DNA of 64,000 nucleotides from Crossiella sp. CA-258035. GTDB taxonomy: Bacteria; Actinomycetota; Actinomycetes; Mycobacteriales; Pseudonocardiaceae. Made by a program: the position numbers and the translations under genes. The notes beneath the pieces were generated by a model. That model made no database searches. It worked only from the letters and a program-made list of their open reading frames with translations, and had not been told where the DNA came from. Position 1 is the first letter of the stretch. Every line of letters begins with the position of its first letter. This document shows positions 25,720 through 34,294 of this stretch, piece after piece. The DNA is taken from the NCBI RefSeq assembly GCF_030064675.1, contig NZ_CP116413.1, positions 2,636,001-2,700,000 of the forward strand, given 5' to 3'.

Positions 25720-27372
25720 ATGCCCGCGAACCGCCCCTGGTGGCGAGACGCCGTCATCTACCAGGTGTACATCCGCAGCTTCGCCGACCACAACGGCGAC
25801 GGCATCGGCGACATCAACGGCATCCGCTCCCGCCTGCCCCACCTGCGCACCCTCGGCGTTGACGCCCTCTGGATCACCCCCTGGTACCCCTCGCCCCAGG
25901 TCGACGGTGGCTACGACATCAGCGACCACCGCGGCACAGACCCCTTGCTCGGCACCCTGGAGGACGCCGAGGCCCTGCTCCGTGAGGCCCACGAACTGGA
26001 CCTCCGGGTGATCGTCGACCTGGTCCCCAACCACACCTCCTCGGCCCACCCCTGGTTCCAGGCCGCCCTGGCCGCCGGACCGGGCTCCCCGCAGCGGCAG
26101 CGGTACCACTTCCGGCCGGGCCGCGACGGCGGCCCGCCGAACGACTGGCGCAGCGTCTTCGGCGGCCCGGCCTGGACCGAGGTGGACCAGGACGAGTGGT
26201 ACCTGCACCTGTTCGCCCCGGAACAACCCGACCTCAACTGGGCCAACCCGGAGGTCCGCGCCGAGTACCTCGACATCCTCCGGTTCTGGCTGGACCGCGG
26301 CGTGGACGGGTTCCGCATCGACGTGGCGCACGCCCTGGTCAAACACCCGGACCTGCCCGACCTCGGCGCCGATCACGAGGACCTGGTCGAACCACCGGAC
26401 CGGCCCGACCACCCGCACTGGGACCGCCCCGAGGTGCACGAGGTGTACCGGGACTGGCGCAAGCTCATCAACTCCTACCCGGGTGAGCGGGTGTTCGTGG
26501 CCGAAGCCTGGGTCGCCAAACCGGACCGCCTGGCCTGCTACGTGCGACCGGACGAGCTGCACACCGCGTTCAACTTCGACTTCCTCCGCTGCTCCTGGGA
26601 CGCCAAGGCGCTGCGCTCGGTGATCGAGCACACCACCGAGGCACTGCGCGCGGTCGGCGCGCCCGCCACCTGGGTGCTGTCCAACCACGACGTTCCCCGT
26701 CACCTCACCCGCTTCGGCCGGGCCGGCAAGACCAGGCTGGACGGCCCGAAGCACGATCCGCACGAGCCGGTGGACCTGGAGCTCGGCGAGCGACGGGCCC
26801 GCGCCGCGGCGCTGCTGATGTTCGCCCTGCCCGGCAACGCCTACGTCTACCAGGGCGAGGAGCTCGGCCTGTGGGAGGTCGAGGACCTGCCGGAGGAGCT
26901 GCTGCAGGATCCCACCTGGCACCGCTCCGGCCACACCGCCCGTGGCCGCGACGGCTGCCGGGTGCCGCTGCCCTGGTCCGGGACCGCCGAGCCGTTCGGC
27001 TTCGGCCCGTCCGGCGCCAAGCCCTGGCTGCCCCAGCCCGCGCGGTGGCGGGACCGGACGGTGGCGGCGCAGACCGGCGATGAGCGGTCCATGCTGGAGC
27101 TGTACCGCCACGCCCTGGCCCTGCGCGCCGAGCTGCCCGCGCTCGGCGACGGCGAACTGTCCTGGGTGGACAGTCCAGAAGGGACACTCGTGTTCGACCG
27201 CGAGCCCGGGTTCCGGTGCGCGGTGAACCTGGGCGCCGATCCGCTGCCGCTGCCGGCGGACCAGGAGGTGGCCGCGGCGAGCGCGCCGCTGGTCAACGGC
27301 GAGCTGCCCCCGGAGGCCGCGGCCTGGCTGGTCAGGCCGGGAGTCGCAGCCAGCGGTACCCGTAACCGTTGA
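25720..27372 (+). CDS. Alpha-glucosidase / oligo-1,6-glucosidase type GH13 enzyme
   Basis: A 550-residue intracellular GH13 glycosidase (no signal peptide). Seen: the N-terminal VIYQVYIRSFADHNGDGIGD, VPNHTSSAHPWF (conserved region I), GFRIDVAHA with the nucleophile Asp (II), VAEAW with the acid/base Glu (III) and LSNHDV with the transition-state Asp (IV). The N-terminal signature and length suit exo-acting alpha-glucosidases releasing glucose from maltose or isomaltose; exact linkage is not readable. The ATG at 25720 is preceded by GAGGGAGGA. The last 41 bases overlap the converging TreS-like gene. Confidence 0.9.
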   Translation: MPANRPWWRDAVIYQVYIRSFADHNGDGIGDINGIRSRLPHLRTLGVDALWITPWYPSPQVDGGYDISDHRGTDPLLGTLEDAEALLREAHELDLRVIVDLVPNHTSSAHPWFQAALAAGPGSPQRQRYHFRPGRDGGPPNDWRSVFGGPAWTEVDQDEWYLHLFAPEQPDLNWANPEVRAEYLDILRFWLDRGVDGFRIDVAHALVKHPDLPDLGADHEDLVEPPDRPDHPHWDRPEVHEVYRDWRKLINSYPGERVFVAEAWVAKPDRLACYVRPDELHTAFNFDFLRCSWDAKALRSVIEHTTEALRAVGAPATWVLSNHDVPRHLTRFGRAGKTRLDGPKHDPHEPVDLELGERRARAAALLMFALPGNAYVYQGEELGLWEVEDLPEELLQDPTWHRSGHTARGRDGCRVPLPWSGTAEPFGFGPSGAKPWLPQPARWRDRTVAAQTGDERSMLELYRHALALRAELPALGDGELSWVDSPEGTLVFDREPGFRCAVNLGADPLPLPADQEVAAASAPLVNGELPPEAAAWLVRPGVAASGTRNR

Positions 27373-28963
27373 GCGCCAAGGAGTCCAGGTCCACGTCCTT
27401 GTCGTAGTCGCCGTCCGCGGCCAGGTTGAGCGGCGGGCGCTCGCCCGCGGGCACGCCGGCCGGCGCGACCCGGCAGGGGTGCGGGGACAGGTTGTGCAGG
27501 AACAGGATCGCGCCGCGCTCCCCGGCCGCCAGGTGCGCGAGCACCGCCGGGTTGCCGCTGTCCAGCACGGTGTGGTCGCCGCAGCCGATCTCGCCGCATT
27601 CCCGGCGGGTGTGCAACATGCGCTCGAACCAGGTGAGCAGGCTGTGCGGATCCAGGCGTTCGTCGGTGACGTTGACCGTGGCGTAGCCGTGCGCGCCACC
27701 GGTGATCACCGGGGCCACCAGGTCGGTGTGCTCGGCGGTGGAGAAACCGGCGTGCGGCAGGTCGGCCCACTGCATCGGGGTGCGGATGGACTCCCGCTCC
27801 GGCAGCGCCAGGTTCTCGCCCATGCCGATCTCGTCGCCGTAGCGCAGCACCGGGGTGCCGGGCAGGGACAGCAGCAGGCTGTAGGCCAGTTCCAGCCTGC
27901 GCCGGTCGTTGCCCAGCATCGGGGCCAGCCTGCGCCGCAGCCCGCGGTGGTAGATCTGCATGTCCGGATCGGGTCCGAAGGCGGCGAAGACCTCCTCCCG
28001 CTCGGCCGGGGTCAGCCTGCCGAGGTCCACCTCGTCGTGGTTGCGCAGGAACGTGGCCCACTGCGCCTGCCTGGGCAGCTCCGGCAGCTCGATCAGCGTG
28101 TCCCGGATCGGACCCGCGTCCTGCCGGGCCAGCGCCAGCATCACCGCCTGGTTGAGCCGGAAGGCGAACACCATGGTGGCCCGGCTGGCCTCCGTCGAGC
28201 CGAAGTACTCCAGCAGTTCGTGGTCGGCCACGTTGGCCTCGGCCAGCAGCACCGCGTCGGCCCGCCGCCAGGACGCGGTCTCCCTCAGCTCGCACAGGAA
28301 CTGGTAGTCGTAGAGGTCGCCGGAGCCGTTGCCCGTGCGGCGCTCCAGCAGGAACGGCGCCCCGTCGATGCGGAAGCCGGCCACGCCCAGCCGCAGCCAG
28401 AACGCCATGATCTTGCGGATCTCCGCGCGCACCAACGGGTGCTCGGTGTTGAGGTCGGGCTGGAAGCGGTAGAAGCGGTGCCGGTACCAGAGCCCGGCCT
28501 GCTCGCTGAAGGTCCAGGTCTCGTGCTCGACGCCGGGGAACACGCCGCCGGTCCAGCGGTCCGCCGGCTCCTCCCGGGACCACACGTACCAGTCGTGGTG
28601 CGGCGATCCCGGCCCGCGCAGCGCGGACTGGAACCACGGGTGCTGGTCACTGGTGTGGTTGACCACCAGGTCCAGGATGATCCGCATGCCCAGCTCGTCG
28701 GCCTGGTCCAGCAGTTCGGCGAAGTCGCCGAGGCTACCCAACCGGGGATCGACGTCGTAGTAGCCGGTGACGTCGTAACCGCCGTCCTGGCGCGGTGAGG
28801 GGTAGATCGGGTTGAGCCAGATGGTGCTCACCCCGAGCCGGGACAGGTAGTCGAGCCGGCTGCCCAGCCCGGCCAGGTCGCCGATGCCGTCGCCGTCGGA
28901 GTCCTGGAACAGCGACACGTCCACCGAGTAGATGACCGTGTTCCGATACCACCGTTGGGTCAC
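27332..28963 (-). CDS. Trehalose synthase-like GH13 protein (TreS family)
   Basis: A 543-residue GH13 enzyme. TreS-like hallmarks: FRIDGAPFLLERRTG (TreS: DAVPYLxERxG), LLAEANVADHELLEYFG, FLRNHDEVDLGRLT, RRRLAPMLGNDRRR and LRYGDEIGMGENLALPERES. TreS interconverts maltose and trehalose and, with Pep2/Mak, feeds the GlgE alpha-glucan route. It is slightly short (TreS is usually about 560-600) and lacks a fused maltokinase. The GTG at 28963 follows GGGGAACC. Its first 230 bases lie inside the open frame of the upstream MFS gene and its last 41 bases overlap the alpha-glucosidase gene, both unusual. Confidence 0.85.
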   Translation of the reverse strand: MTQRWYRNTVIYSVDVSLFQDSDGDGIGDLAGLGSRLDYLSRLGVSTIWLNPIYPSPRQDGGYDVTGYYDVDPRLGSLGDFAELLDQADELGMRIILDLVVNHTSDQHPWFQSALRGPGSPHHDWYVWSREEPADRWTGGVFPGVEHETWTFSEQAGLWYRHRFYRFQPDLNTEHPLVRAEIRKIMAFWLRLGVAGFRIDGAPFLLERRTGNGSGDLYDYQFLCELRETASWRRADAVLLAEANVADHELLEYFGSTEASRATMVFAFRLNQAVMLALARQDAGPIRDTLIELPELPRQAQWATFLRNHDEVDLGRLTPAEREEVFAAFGPDPDMQIYHRGLRRRLAPMLGNDRRRLELAYSLLLSLPGTPVLRYGDEIGMGENLALPERESIRTPMQWADLPHAGFSTAEHTDLVAPVITGGAHGYATVNVTDERLDPHSLLTWFERMLHTRRECGEIGCGDHTVLDSGNPAVLAHLAAGERGAILFLHNLSPHPCRVAPAGVPAGERPPLNLAADGDYDKDVDLDSLALNGYGYRWLRLPA

Positions 28964-30206
28964 CAGGTAGTGGTTCCCCCGGGTTGGCCAGGTATGTCCG
29001 CCCGATCAGGGCGCTTCGCAGGCGCACCGCGGCCAGCGCGGTGCCGAGCAGGGTGACCAGCCCGGCCAGCAGCAGCGCCCGGCCAGGGGCGAGGTGTTCG
29101 CACAGCCAGCCCAGCAGCGGCGCGCCGGTGGCGCCCGCGGCCGCGGCGACCGCGCCCTGCACCGCGAGCACCCGGCCGCGCAGGTCCTCGGCGGTGTCCA
29201 GCTGGACCCGGGTGCTCAGCACGGTGTCGATCAGCACCGCGCCCGCGGCGATGGGCAGGATCACCGCGGCGAACCCGGCCAGCCCCGGCAGGAAGCCGCT
29301 GACCGCCTGCAACGCGCTGGTGACCGCGGCCGCGCCGAGCAGCACGGGCAGGGTCAGCTCGGTGACGCGGGCGGCGACCAGGCCGCCGATCACGGTGCCG
29401 ACGGCGAACACCGCGGACAGCACGCCGTAGCCCGCCGCGCCCGCGCCGAGCGGGCCCTCGCTCATGGCGGCCATGGTGACCTGGTAGTTGCGGCCGAGGC
29501 CGGAGAGCAGGAAGCCGAGGGCGAACAGGGTGAGCAGCCGGTGGTCGCGGCGGACGTGCCGGAGTCCGGCGCGGACCCCCGCGCGTTCCCGCGGGCTGAC
29601 CGCCAGCGGGTGCAGTTCGGCGGGGCGGACGGCGCGGATGGCGATGATGACAGCGAGGAAGCTGGCCGCGTTGATCAGGAACAGGGCGGGTTCACCGATG
29701 GTGGCGGCCAGGATGCCCGCGCCGCTCATGCCCAGCACGCGGCCGGTGGAGTTGAGCACCGAGCCGAGGGCCAGCGCGTTGCCGAGGTCCTTGGGCGGCA
29801 CCACCTGCGCGCCGAAGCGGCCGAGCGCGGGGGACTCGAAGACGGTGACCAGGCCGGAGAGCGCGGTCAGCGCGTAGAGCGTGCCCAGCGGCGCGGCGGT
29901 CCAGACCAGGAAGGCCAGCGCCAGCGCGAGCACGGCGTGCGCGGTCTGGCCCGCGAGGATGATGCGCCGGGGGTCGAAGCGGTCGGCCAGCGCGCCCGCG
30001 TACGGGGCGAGCACCAGCGCGGGCAGGGTGCTGACCATGACGGAGAGGCCGACCGCGGTGGGTGAGCCGGTTCTGGCCAGCACAACCCAGTTGAGAGCCA
30101 GGACCTGCATCCACGATCCGGTCACCGAGATGAGGTCGGCACCGGCCCAAAGCCGATAGTTGCGGTTCGCGAGCGCGCGGAACATCGGCGGCATGGTTCG
30201 CCGCAA
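28734..30206 (-). CDS. MFS transporter (DHA/enterobactin-exporter-like), with long overlapping C-terminal tail
   Basis: A 490-residue open frame. The first about 410 residues form a 12-helix MFS protein with NRNYRLWAGADLIS at the start, the motif-A loop GALADRFDPRR and a second-half repeat; this half-length and start resemble EntS-like and drug exporters. The last about 76 residues are Arg/Gly/Pro-rich (RRRRHRRPGRAG), not membrane-like, and are read out of frame through the 5' end of the TreS-like gene; the original stop has probably been lost by a frameshift or the family simply ends earlier. A TTG at 30206 has GAAGGGA at about eight bases; ATG at 30194 is the alternative. Confidence 0.8.
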   Translation of the reverse strand: MRRTMPPMFRALANRNYRLWAGADLISVTGSWMQVLALNWVVLARTGSPTAVGLSVMVSTLPALVLAPYAGALADRFDPRRIILAGQTAHAVLALALAFLVWTAAPLGTLYALTALSGLVTVFESPALGRFGAQVVPPKDLGNALALGSVLNSTGRVLGMSGAGILAATIGEPALFLINAASFLAVIIAIRAVRPAELHPLAVSPRERAGVRAGLRHVRRDHRLLTLFALGFLLSGLGRNYQVTMAAMSEGPLGAGAAGYGVLSAVFAVGTVIGGLVAARVTELTLPVLLGAAAVTSALQAVSGFLPGLAGFAAVILPIAAGAVLIDTVLSTRVQLDTAEDLRGRVLAVQGAVAAAAGATGAPLLGWLCEHLAPGRALLLAGLVTLLGTALAAVRLRSALIGRTYLANPGEPLPGDPTVVSEHGHLLGGRVAVPGLRRRRHRRPGRAGQPARLPVPARGEHHLAQPDLPLTAPGRRLRRHRLLRRRSPVG

Positions 30207-30405
30207 CGGGGATTCCCTTCGAGGTGGTGAGCGATAAGCACGCTAGCCACTTCTCCGGGGGTGCTCCAAACTTCGGAGCTGTGTCTTGAGTAACAGGGAG
30301 GCGTGTAACGCTTTGCGGCGTTTTCTCTTGTTCGCTGGATTTGGTGAATTGGTTCGGTCCTAATGGCGGGCCGTGGTTCTGTTCCTTTCCGGGATGTGGT
30401 TCGCG

Positions 30406-31008
30406 TCAGGTTCGCCCGGTGCGGCGGGCGTAGGCGCGGGCGGCGCGGGCGCGGTCGCCGCAGCGGGTGGAGCACCAGTGGCGGCGGCCGTGGCGGAGCA
30501 GGTAGCGGTTGCAGGGGGTGGAGGCGCAGGCGGTGAGGCGCTCGGCTTCGGGGCCGGTGAGCAGGTCGGCGGCGTCGGCGGCGAGGGCCGCCAACGCGTG
30601 GTCGACGAGCTCCGAGGTGGGGTGGGGCATGGCGCGGTAGGGGCCGGTCTTGTCGTCCCAGGCCAGCAGCGGGGCGGTGGGCACGCGGGTCAGGGTGTCG
30701 TTGATCGCGGCGACGGCGGCCGGCAGGGCGGGCAGCCCCGCGACCCGGGAGGCGAAAAGTGCCCGGACCTGCTCGCGCAGGGAGCGCAGCTGCGCAACGC
30801 ACATGTCGAGCATGCCCGCGTCAACCGGGGTGAGGCCGTGCCGCGTCAGCCACTGGTCGGCCCCGGCAGGCGTGCCGAGCTGGTCGACGTAGTGCCCGCC
30901 CGGCAGCGCGATGACGCTGTTGACCAGCGCGAGCGAGGGGTGCTGCTCGGCCCCCGGCGCCGGTGGCAGCCCGGACTCCGTGGTGGCGCTCTCTTCCATG
31001 CCTCTCAT
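30406..31008 (-). CDS. CGNR zinc-finger transcriptional regulator (ABATE domain)
   Basis: A 200-residue protein: N-terminal ABATE-type alpha-helical domain (about 20-140, starting with LALVNSVIALPGGHYVDQLG) and a C-terminal zinc finger with four metal ligands, CASTPCNRYLL then RRHWCSTRCGDRAR, ending in Arg-rich sequence. The CGNR motif reads CGDR here. Such proteins are presumed DNA-binding regulators of an adjacent gene. The ATG at 31008 was chosen; ATG at 30999 is possible. It diverges from an MBL-fold hydrolase across a gap rich in CCGTGA sites. Confidence 0.88.
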   Translation of the reverse strand: MRGMEESATTESGLPPAPGAEQHPSLALVNSVIALPGGHYVDQLGTPAGADQWLTRHGLTPVDAGMLDMCVAQLRSLREQVRALFASRVAGLPALPAAVAAINDTLTRVPTAPLLAWDDKTGPYRAMPHPTSELVDHALAALAADAADLLTGPEAERLTACASTPCNRYLLRHGRRHWCSTRCGDRARAARAYARRTGRT

Positions 31009-31026
31009 GGTACGACCTGCCCGCAG

Positions 31027-31106
31027 CCGTGACTCACGGTTGGGCTTGCCCTCATCCGTGATGCCTGTTTATAGTCGTGTCACGGTTCAAGCAAATCTAT
31101 CCGTGA
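31027..31106. promoter_or_regulatory. Cluster of CCGTGA half-sites between CGNR regulator and MBL hydrolase
   Basis: A 13-bp palindrome CCGTGACTCACGG (31027-31039) plus CCGTGA at 31056-31061, TCACGG at 31080-31085 and CCGTGA at 31101-31106, all in the 105-bp divergent gap, spaced roughly 21-24 bases apart. A TTTATAG at 31068-31074 could be a -10. Likely binding sites of the adjacent regulator, by position only. Confidence 0.55.
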
Positions 31107-31113
31107 GGTTCTG

Positions 31114-31896
31114 GTGTCTGCTTCCTCTGCGACCACGCAGTTCCCCGTCCGCGTCCTCGGTGGCCCCACGGCCCTGTTCGAGTACGGTGGCCTGCGCTTT
31201 CTGACCGACCCGACCTTCGACGCGCCCCGCACCTACCCGGCGCCCCCCGGCGCCCCCGCGCTGACCAAGACCGCCCCCGCCACCGGCACCCCCGCCGACC
31301 TCGGCCCCGTCGACGTCGTCCTGCTCTCCCACGACGAGCACGAGGACAACCTCGACCACGCCGGCCGCGCTCTGCTCGCCGGCATCCCGCTCACCCTCAC
31401 CACCACCGGCGGCGGCGAACGCCTCGGCCAGCGAGCCAAGGGGCTGGCCGACTGGGAGTCCGTCGAGCTGGACCGCCCCGGCGGCGGCACGCTCACCGTG
31501 ACCGCCGTGCCCGCCATCCACGGGCCCGGCGCCCGCGCAGAGGTCGAACCGATCACCGGACAGGTCATCGGGTTCGTCCTGACCGGCGAGGGCCTGCCCA
31601 CCGTCTACGTCAGCGGCGACAACGCCTCCCTCGACGCCGTCAGGGAGATCGCCGAACGCTTCGCCCCCATCGACACCGCGATCCTCTTCGCCGGCGCGCC
31701 CCGCTTCGCCGGACTCTTCGACGGCGGAGTGCTCGTCCTGGACAGCGCCCAGGCCGCCGAGGCCGCCCAGATCCTCGGCGCCGGCCGCGTGGTGCCCGTC
31801 CACTTCGACAGCTGGTCCCACTTCACCGAGGGCCGCGAGGAACTGGCGGCCGCCTTCACCGCGGCCGGTCTGGCCGACCGCCTACAGCTGAGCTGA
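31114..31896 (+). CDS. MBL-fold metallo-hydrolase (UlaG-like)
   Basis: A 260-residue metallo-beta-lactamase-fold protein. Metal-site motifs in order: LLSHDEHEDNLD (His/Asp cluster, variant of SHDHxDH), PAIHGPGA (third His), SGDNAS (bridging Asp) and VPVHFDSW (last His). An N-terminal strand pair PTALFEYGGLRFLTDP is typical of UlaG/L-ascorbate-lactonase-like proteins. Substrate unknown. The GTG at 31114 lies immediately after the CCGTGA cluster and has GAGG at seven bases. Probably regulated by the divergent CGNR protein. Confidence 0.88.
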   Translation: MSASSATTQFPVRVLGGPTALFEYGGLRFLTDPTFDAPRTYPAPPGAPALTKTAPATGTPADLGPVDVVLLSHDEHEDNLDHAGRALLAGIPLTLTTTGGGERLGQRAKGLADWESVELDRPGGGTLTVTAVPAIHGPGARAEVEPITGQVIGFVLTGEGLPTVYVSGDNASLDAVREIAERFAPIDTAILFAGAPRFAGLFDGGVLVLDSAQAAEAAQILGAGRVVPVHFDSWSHFTEGREELAAAFTAAGLADRLQLS

Positions 31897-31903
31897 GCGC
31901 GCG

Positions 31904-32548
31904 TCAGGCGAGGTTTCGCGCCAGTCTGAACCCGACGTCGTCGATGGCGTAGGTGGGGTGGCTTTTCCTGCTCACGCCGGCCCGGACGCTCCAGTGCTCG
32001 TCCAGCCAGCCGCCGCCCTTCAGCACCCGGTAGGTGCCGTAGACCTCCGGGTCGTACAGGTCCCAGCACCACTCCCAGACATTGCCGAGCATGTCGTGCA
32101 GGCCCCAGGCATTGGGTTCTTTTTCGCCCACGTTGTGGATTTGTTCCTGGGAGTTCTCGCGGTACCAGGCGATGTCGTCCAGGTCGCCGTAACGGGGAGT
32201 TGTGGTGCCCGCTCGGCAGGCGTGTTCCCATTCGGCTTCGGTGGGGAGGCGGTAGCCGTCGGCGGTCCGGTCCCACTGGGTGGTTTCGCCGGTGGGGTGG
32301 TAGGCCGGGGTCAGGTTCTCCTGGCGGGACAGGGTGTTGCAGAAGGTGATCGCGTCGTGCCAGGAGACGGATTCCACCGGGTGGTCGCCTTGGGCGGCAC
32401 CAAGGCAACGGCCGGTGGTGGCCGCGTACTGGGCCTGGGTGACCGGGAACGCGGCGAGCCGGTAGGGGAGCAGGTCCACCGGCCGACTGCGCTGGGTTCG
32501 CCGGTCGGTCAGGACCACCCGGCCCGGCGGAACGGCGATCATCCTCAT
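31904..32548 (-). CDS. Formylglycine-generating-enzyme-like (SUMF1/FGE fold) protein without catalytic Cys pair
   Basis: A 214-residue protein with FGE/SUMF1-fold motifs: FPVTQAQYA, HPVESVSWHDAITFCNTLS, YRLPTEAEWEHACRAG, LHDMLGNVWEWCWDLY and VLKGGGWLDEHWSVRAG, ending GFRLARNLA. In true sulfatase-modifying FGE the GGS(F/W) element is followed by two active-site cysteines; here that stretch (DEHWSVRAGVSRKSHP) has none. It may be a binding-only member, as in other SUMF1-fold subgroups. ATG at 32548 (or 32542). Its 3' end faces the MBL hydrolase with seven bases between; no sulfatase lies nearby. Confidence 0.82.
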   Translation of the reverse strand: MRMIAVPPGRVVLTDRRTQRSRPVDLLPYRLAAFPVTQAQYAATTGRCLGAAQGDHPVESVSWHDAITFCNTLSRQENLTPAYHPTGETTQWDRTADGYRLPTEAEWEHACRAGTTTPRYGDLDDIAWYRENSQEQIHNVGEKEPNAWGLHDMLGNVWEWCWDLYDPEVYGTYRVLKGGGWLDEHWSVRAGVSRKSHPTYAIDDVGFRLARNLA

Positions 32549-32584
32549 GATCGGCAGGTTAGCCGCGCCGAGCGCGAGGTGAGG

Positions 32585-34294
32585 TCAGCGGAACACGGCG
32601 AAGGACTCCGGGGGGAGGGTGAGGGATTCGGCGGGGTGGACCGGGGCGGAGGAGAGCAGGACGGTGCTGACCGGGTAGGGCAGCTGGGCTTGCGTGGCGG
32701 CCAGGTTCACCGCCACGCGGAGCTCGCCCCGGTGCATGACCAGCCAGCGGGCCTGTTCGTCGTAGTCGACCCGCAGGCGGTCCAGGCGCGGGTCGGACAG
32801 CTCGGGGTGCTCGCGGCGCAGGCGGATCAGGTCGCGGTACAAGGTGAGCAGCTCTGCGTGTGCCGGGCGGTCCGGCTCCGACCAGTCCACTGTGGACTGT
32901 TCCATGGTCTGCGGTGACATGGGGTCCGGCACGTCCTCGGCGGACCAGCCGTGGTCGGCGAACTCGCGGCGGCGGCCGGTGCGGACCGCTTCGGCCAGGG
33001 CCGGGTCGGGGAAGGTGGCGAAGAACTGCCAAGGGGTGCGCGCGCCCCATTCCTCGCCCATGAACAGCATGGGGGTGTACGGGCCGCAGAGGACCAGGGC
33101 CGCGCCGCAGGCCAGCAGGCCGGGGGACAGGGTGGCGGAGAGGCGGTCGCCGGTGGCCCGGTTGCCGATCTGGTCGTGGTTCTGCAGGTAGGCCAGGAAG
33201 CGGTGGCCGGACTGGCGGTGCGGGTCGATCGGGCGGCCGTGCGTGCGGCCGCGGAAAGAGGACCAGGTGCCGTTGTGGAAGAAGGCTTCCCGCAGCGTGC
33301 GGGCCAGGGACTCCAGGGAACCGAAGTCGGCGTAGTAGCCCTGGCGTTCGCCGGTGAGGGTGGTGTGCAGGCAGTGGTGGATGTCGTCGGCCCACTGCGC
33401 GTGCAGGCCCAGACCGCCTGCCTCGCGCGGGGTGACCAGACGGGCGTCGTTGAGGTCGGACTCGGCGATCAGGGTCAGCGGGCGGCGCAGGTGCGCGGAC
33501 AGCGACTCCACCTCGACCGCCAGCTCCTCCAGCAGGTGGGTGGCGCGGCGGTCGGCCAGGGCGTGCACCGCGTCCAGGCGCAGGCCGTCCACGTGGAAGT
33601 CGCGCAGCCAGGACACCGCGTTGTCGATGACGTAGCGGCGGACCTCGCCGGAGTCCGGGCCGTCCAGGTTGAGCGTCGGGCCCCAGATCGTCTCACCGGC
33701 GAAGTACGGGCCGAACCGGTCCAGGTACGCGCCCGAAGGGCCGAGGTGGTTGTAGACCACGTCCAGGATGACGCCCAGACCCTTGCCGTGGCAGGCGTTC
33801 ACGAACCGCTTGAAGCCGTCCGGACCGCCGTAGGACTCCTGCGCGGCGTACCAGAGCACCCCGTCGTAGCCCCAGCCGTGCGGGCCGTCGAAGGAGTTGA
33901 CCGGCATCACCTCCACGAAGTCCACGCCCAGCTCCACCAGGTGGTCCAGGCGCTCGATCGCGGCGTCGAAGGTGCGGCCGGGAGTGAACGTGCCGATGTG
34001 CAGCTCGTAGATCACCGAACCCGGCAGCGCCCGGCCGGTCCAGCCCTGGTCGGTCCAGGCGAAGTCGTGCCGGTAGGCCCTGGACAGCCCGTGCACGCCG
34101 TCGGGCTGGCGCAGCGAGCGCGGATCGGGCAGCACAGCCGGGTCGTCGTCGAGCAGGAAGCCGTAGTCGTTGCCGGACAACGGTTCCGCCGGTCGCCACC
34201 AGCCGTCCTGGTGGCGGCGCAGGTCGTGCTCGGCACCGTCCAGCTCCAGCCGGACCCGCTCGGACTTGGGCGCCCAGACGCTGAACTCGTTCAT
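32585..34294 (-). CDS. treZ: Malto-oligosyltrehalose trehalohydrolase
   Basis: A 569-residue GH13 enzyme releasing trehalose from maltooligosyl-trehalose made by TreY. N-terminal beta domain (FSVWAPKSERVRLEL), then VIYELHIGTFTPGRTFDAAI, the family-specific NSFDGPHGWGYDGV, catalytic Asp in GLRLDAVHAL, Glu in TLIAESDLND and Asp in LQNHDQIGNRA. The ATG at 34294 overlaps the treY stop (ATGA), so it is coupled to it. Last gene of a glgX-treY-treZ operon that makes trehalose from glycogen. Confidence 0.95.
   Translation of the reverse strand: MNEFSVWAPKSERVRLELDGAEHDLRRHQDGWWRPAEPLSGNDYGFLLDDDPAVLPDPRSLRQPDGVHGLSRAYRHDFAWTDQGWTGRALPGSVIYELHIGTFTPGRTFDAAIERLDHLVELGVDFVEVMPVNSFDGPHGWGYDGVLWYAAQESYGGPDGFKRFVNACHGKGLGVILDVVYNHLGPSGAYLDRFGPYFAGETIWGPTLNLDGPDSGEVRRYVIDNAVSWLRDFHVDGLRLDAVHALADRRATHLLEELAVEVESLSAHLRRPLTLIAESDLNDARLVTPREAGGLGLHAQWADDIHHCLHTTLTGERQGYYADFGSLESLARTLREAFFHNGTWSSFRGRTHGRPIDPHRQSGHRFLAYLQNHDQIGNRATGDRLSATLSPGLLACGAALVLCGPYTPMLFMGEEWGARTPWQFFATFPDPALAEAVRTGRRREFADHGWSAEDVPDPMSPQTMEQSTVDWSEPDRPAHAELLTLYRDLIRLRREHPELSDPRLDRLRVDYDEQARWLVMHRGELRVAVNLAATQAQLPYPVSTVLLSSAPVHPAESLTLPPESFAVFR

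Noticed and set aside
30315-30345. Terminator-like AACGC...GCGTT followed by T-rich sequence on the + strand
   Set aside because: No + strand gene ends there and the stem is only five base pairs.
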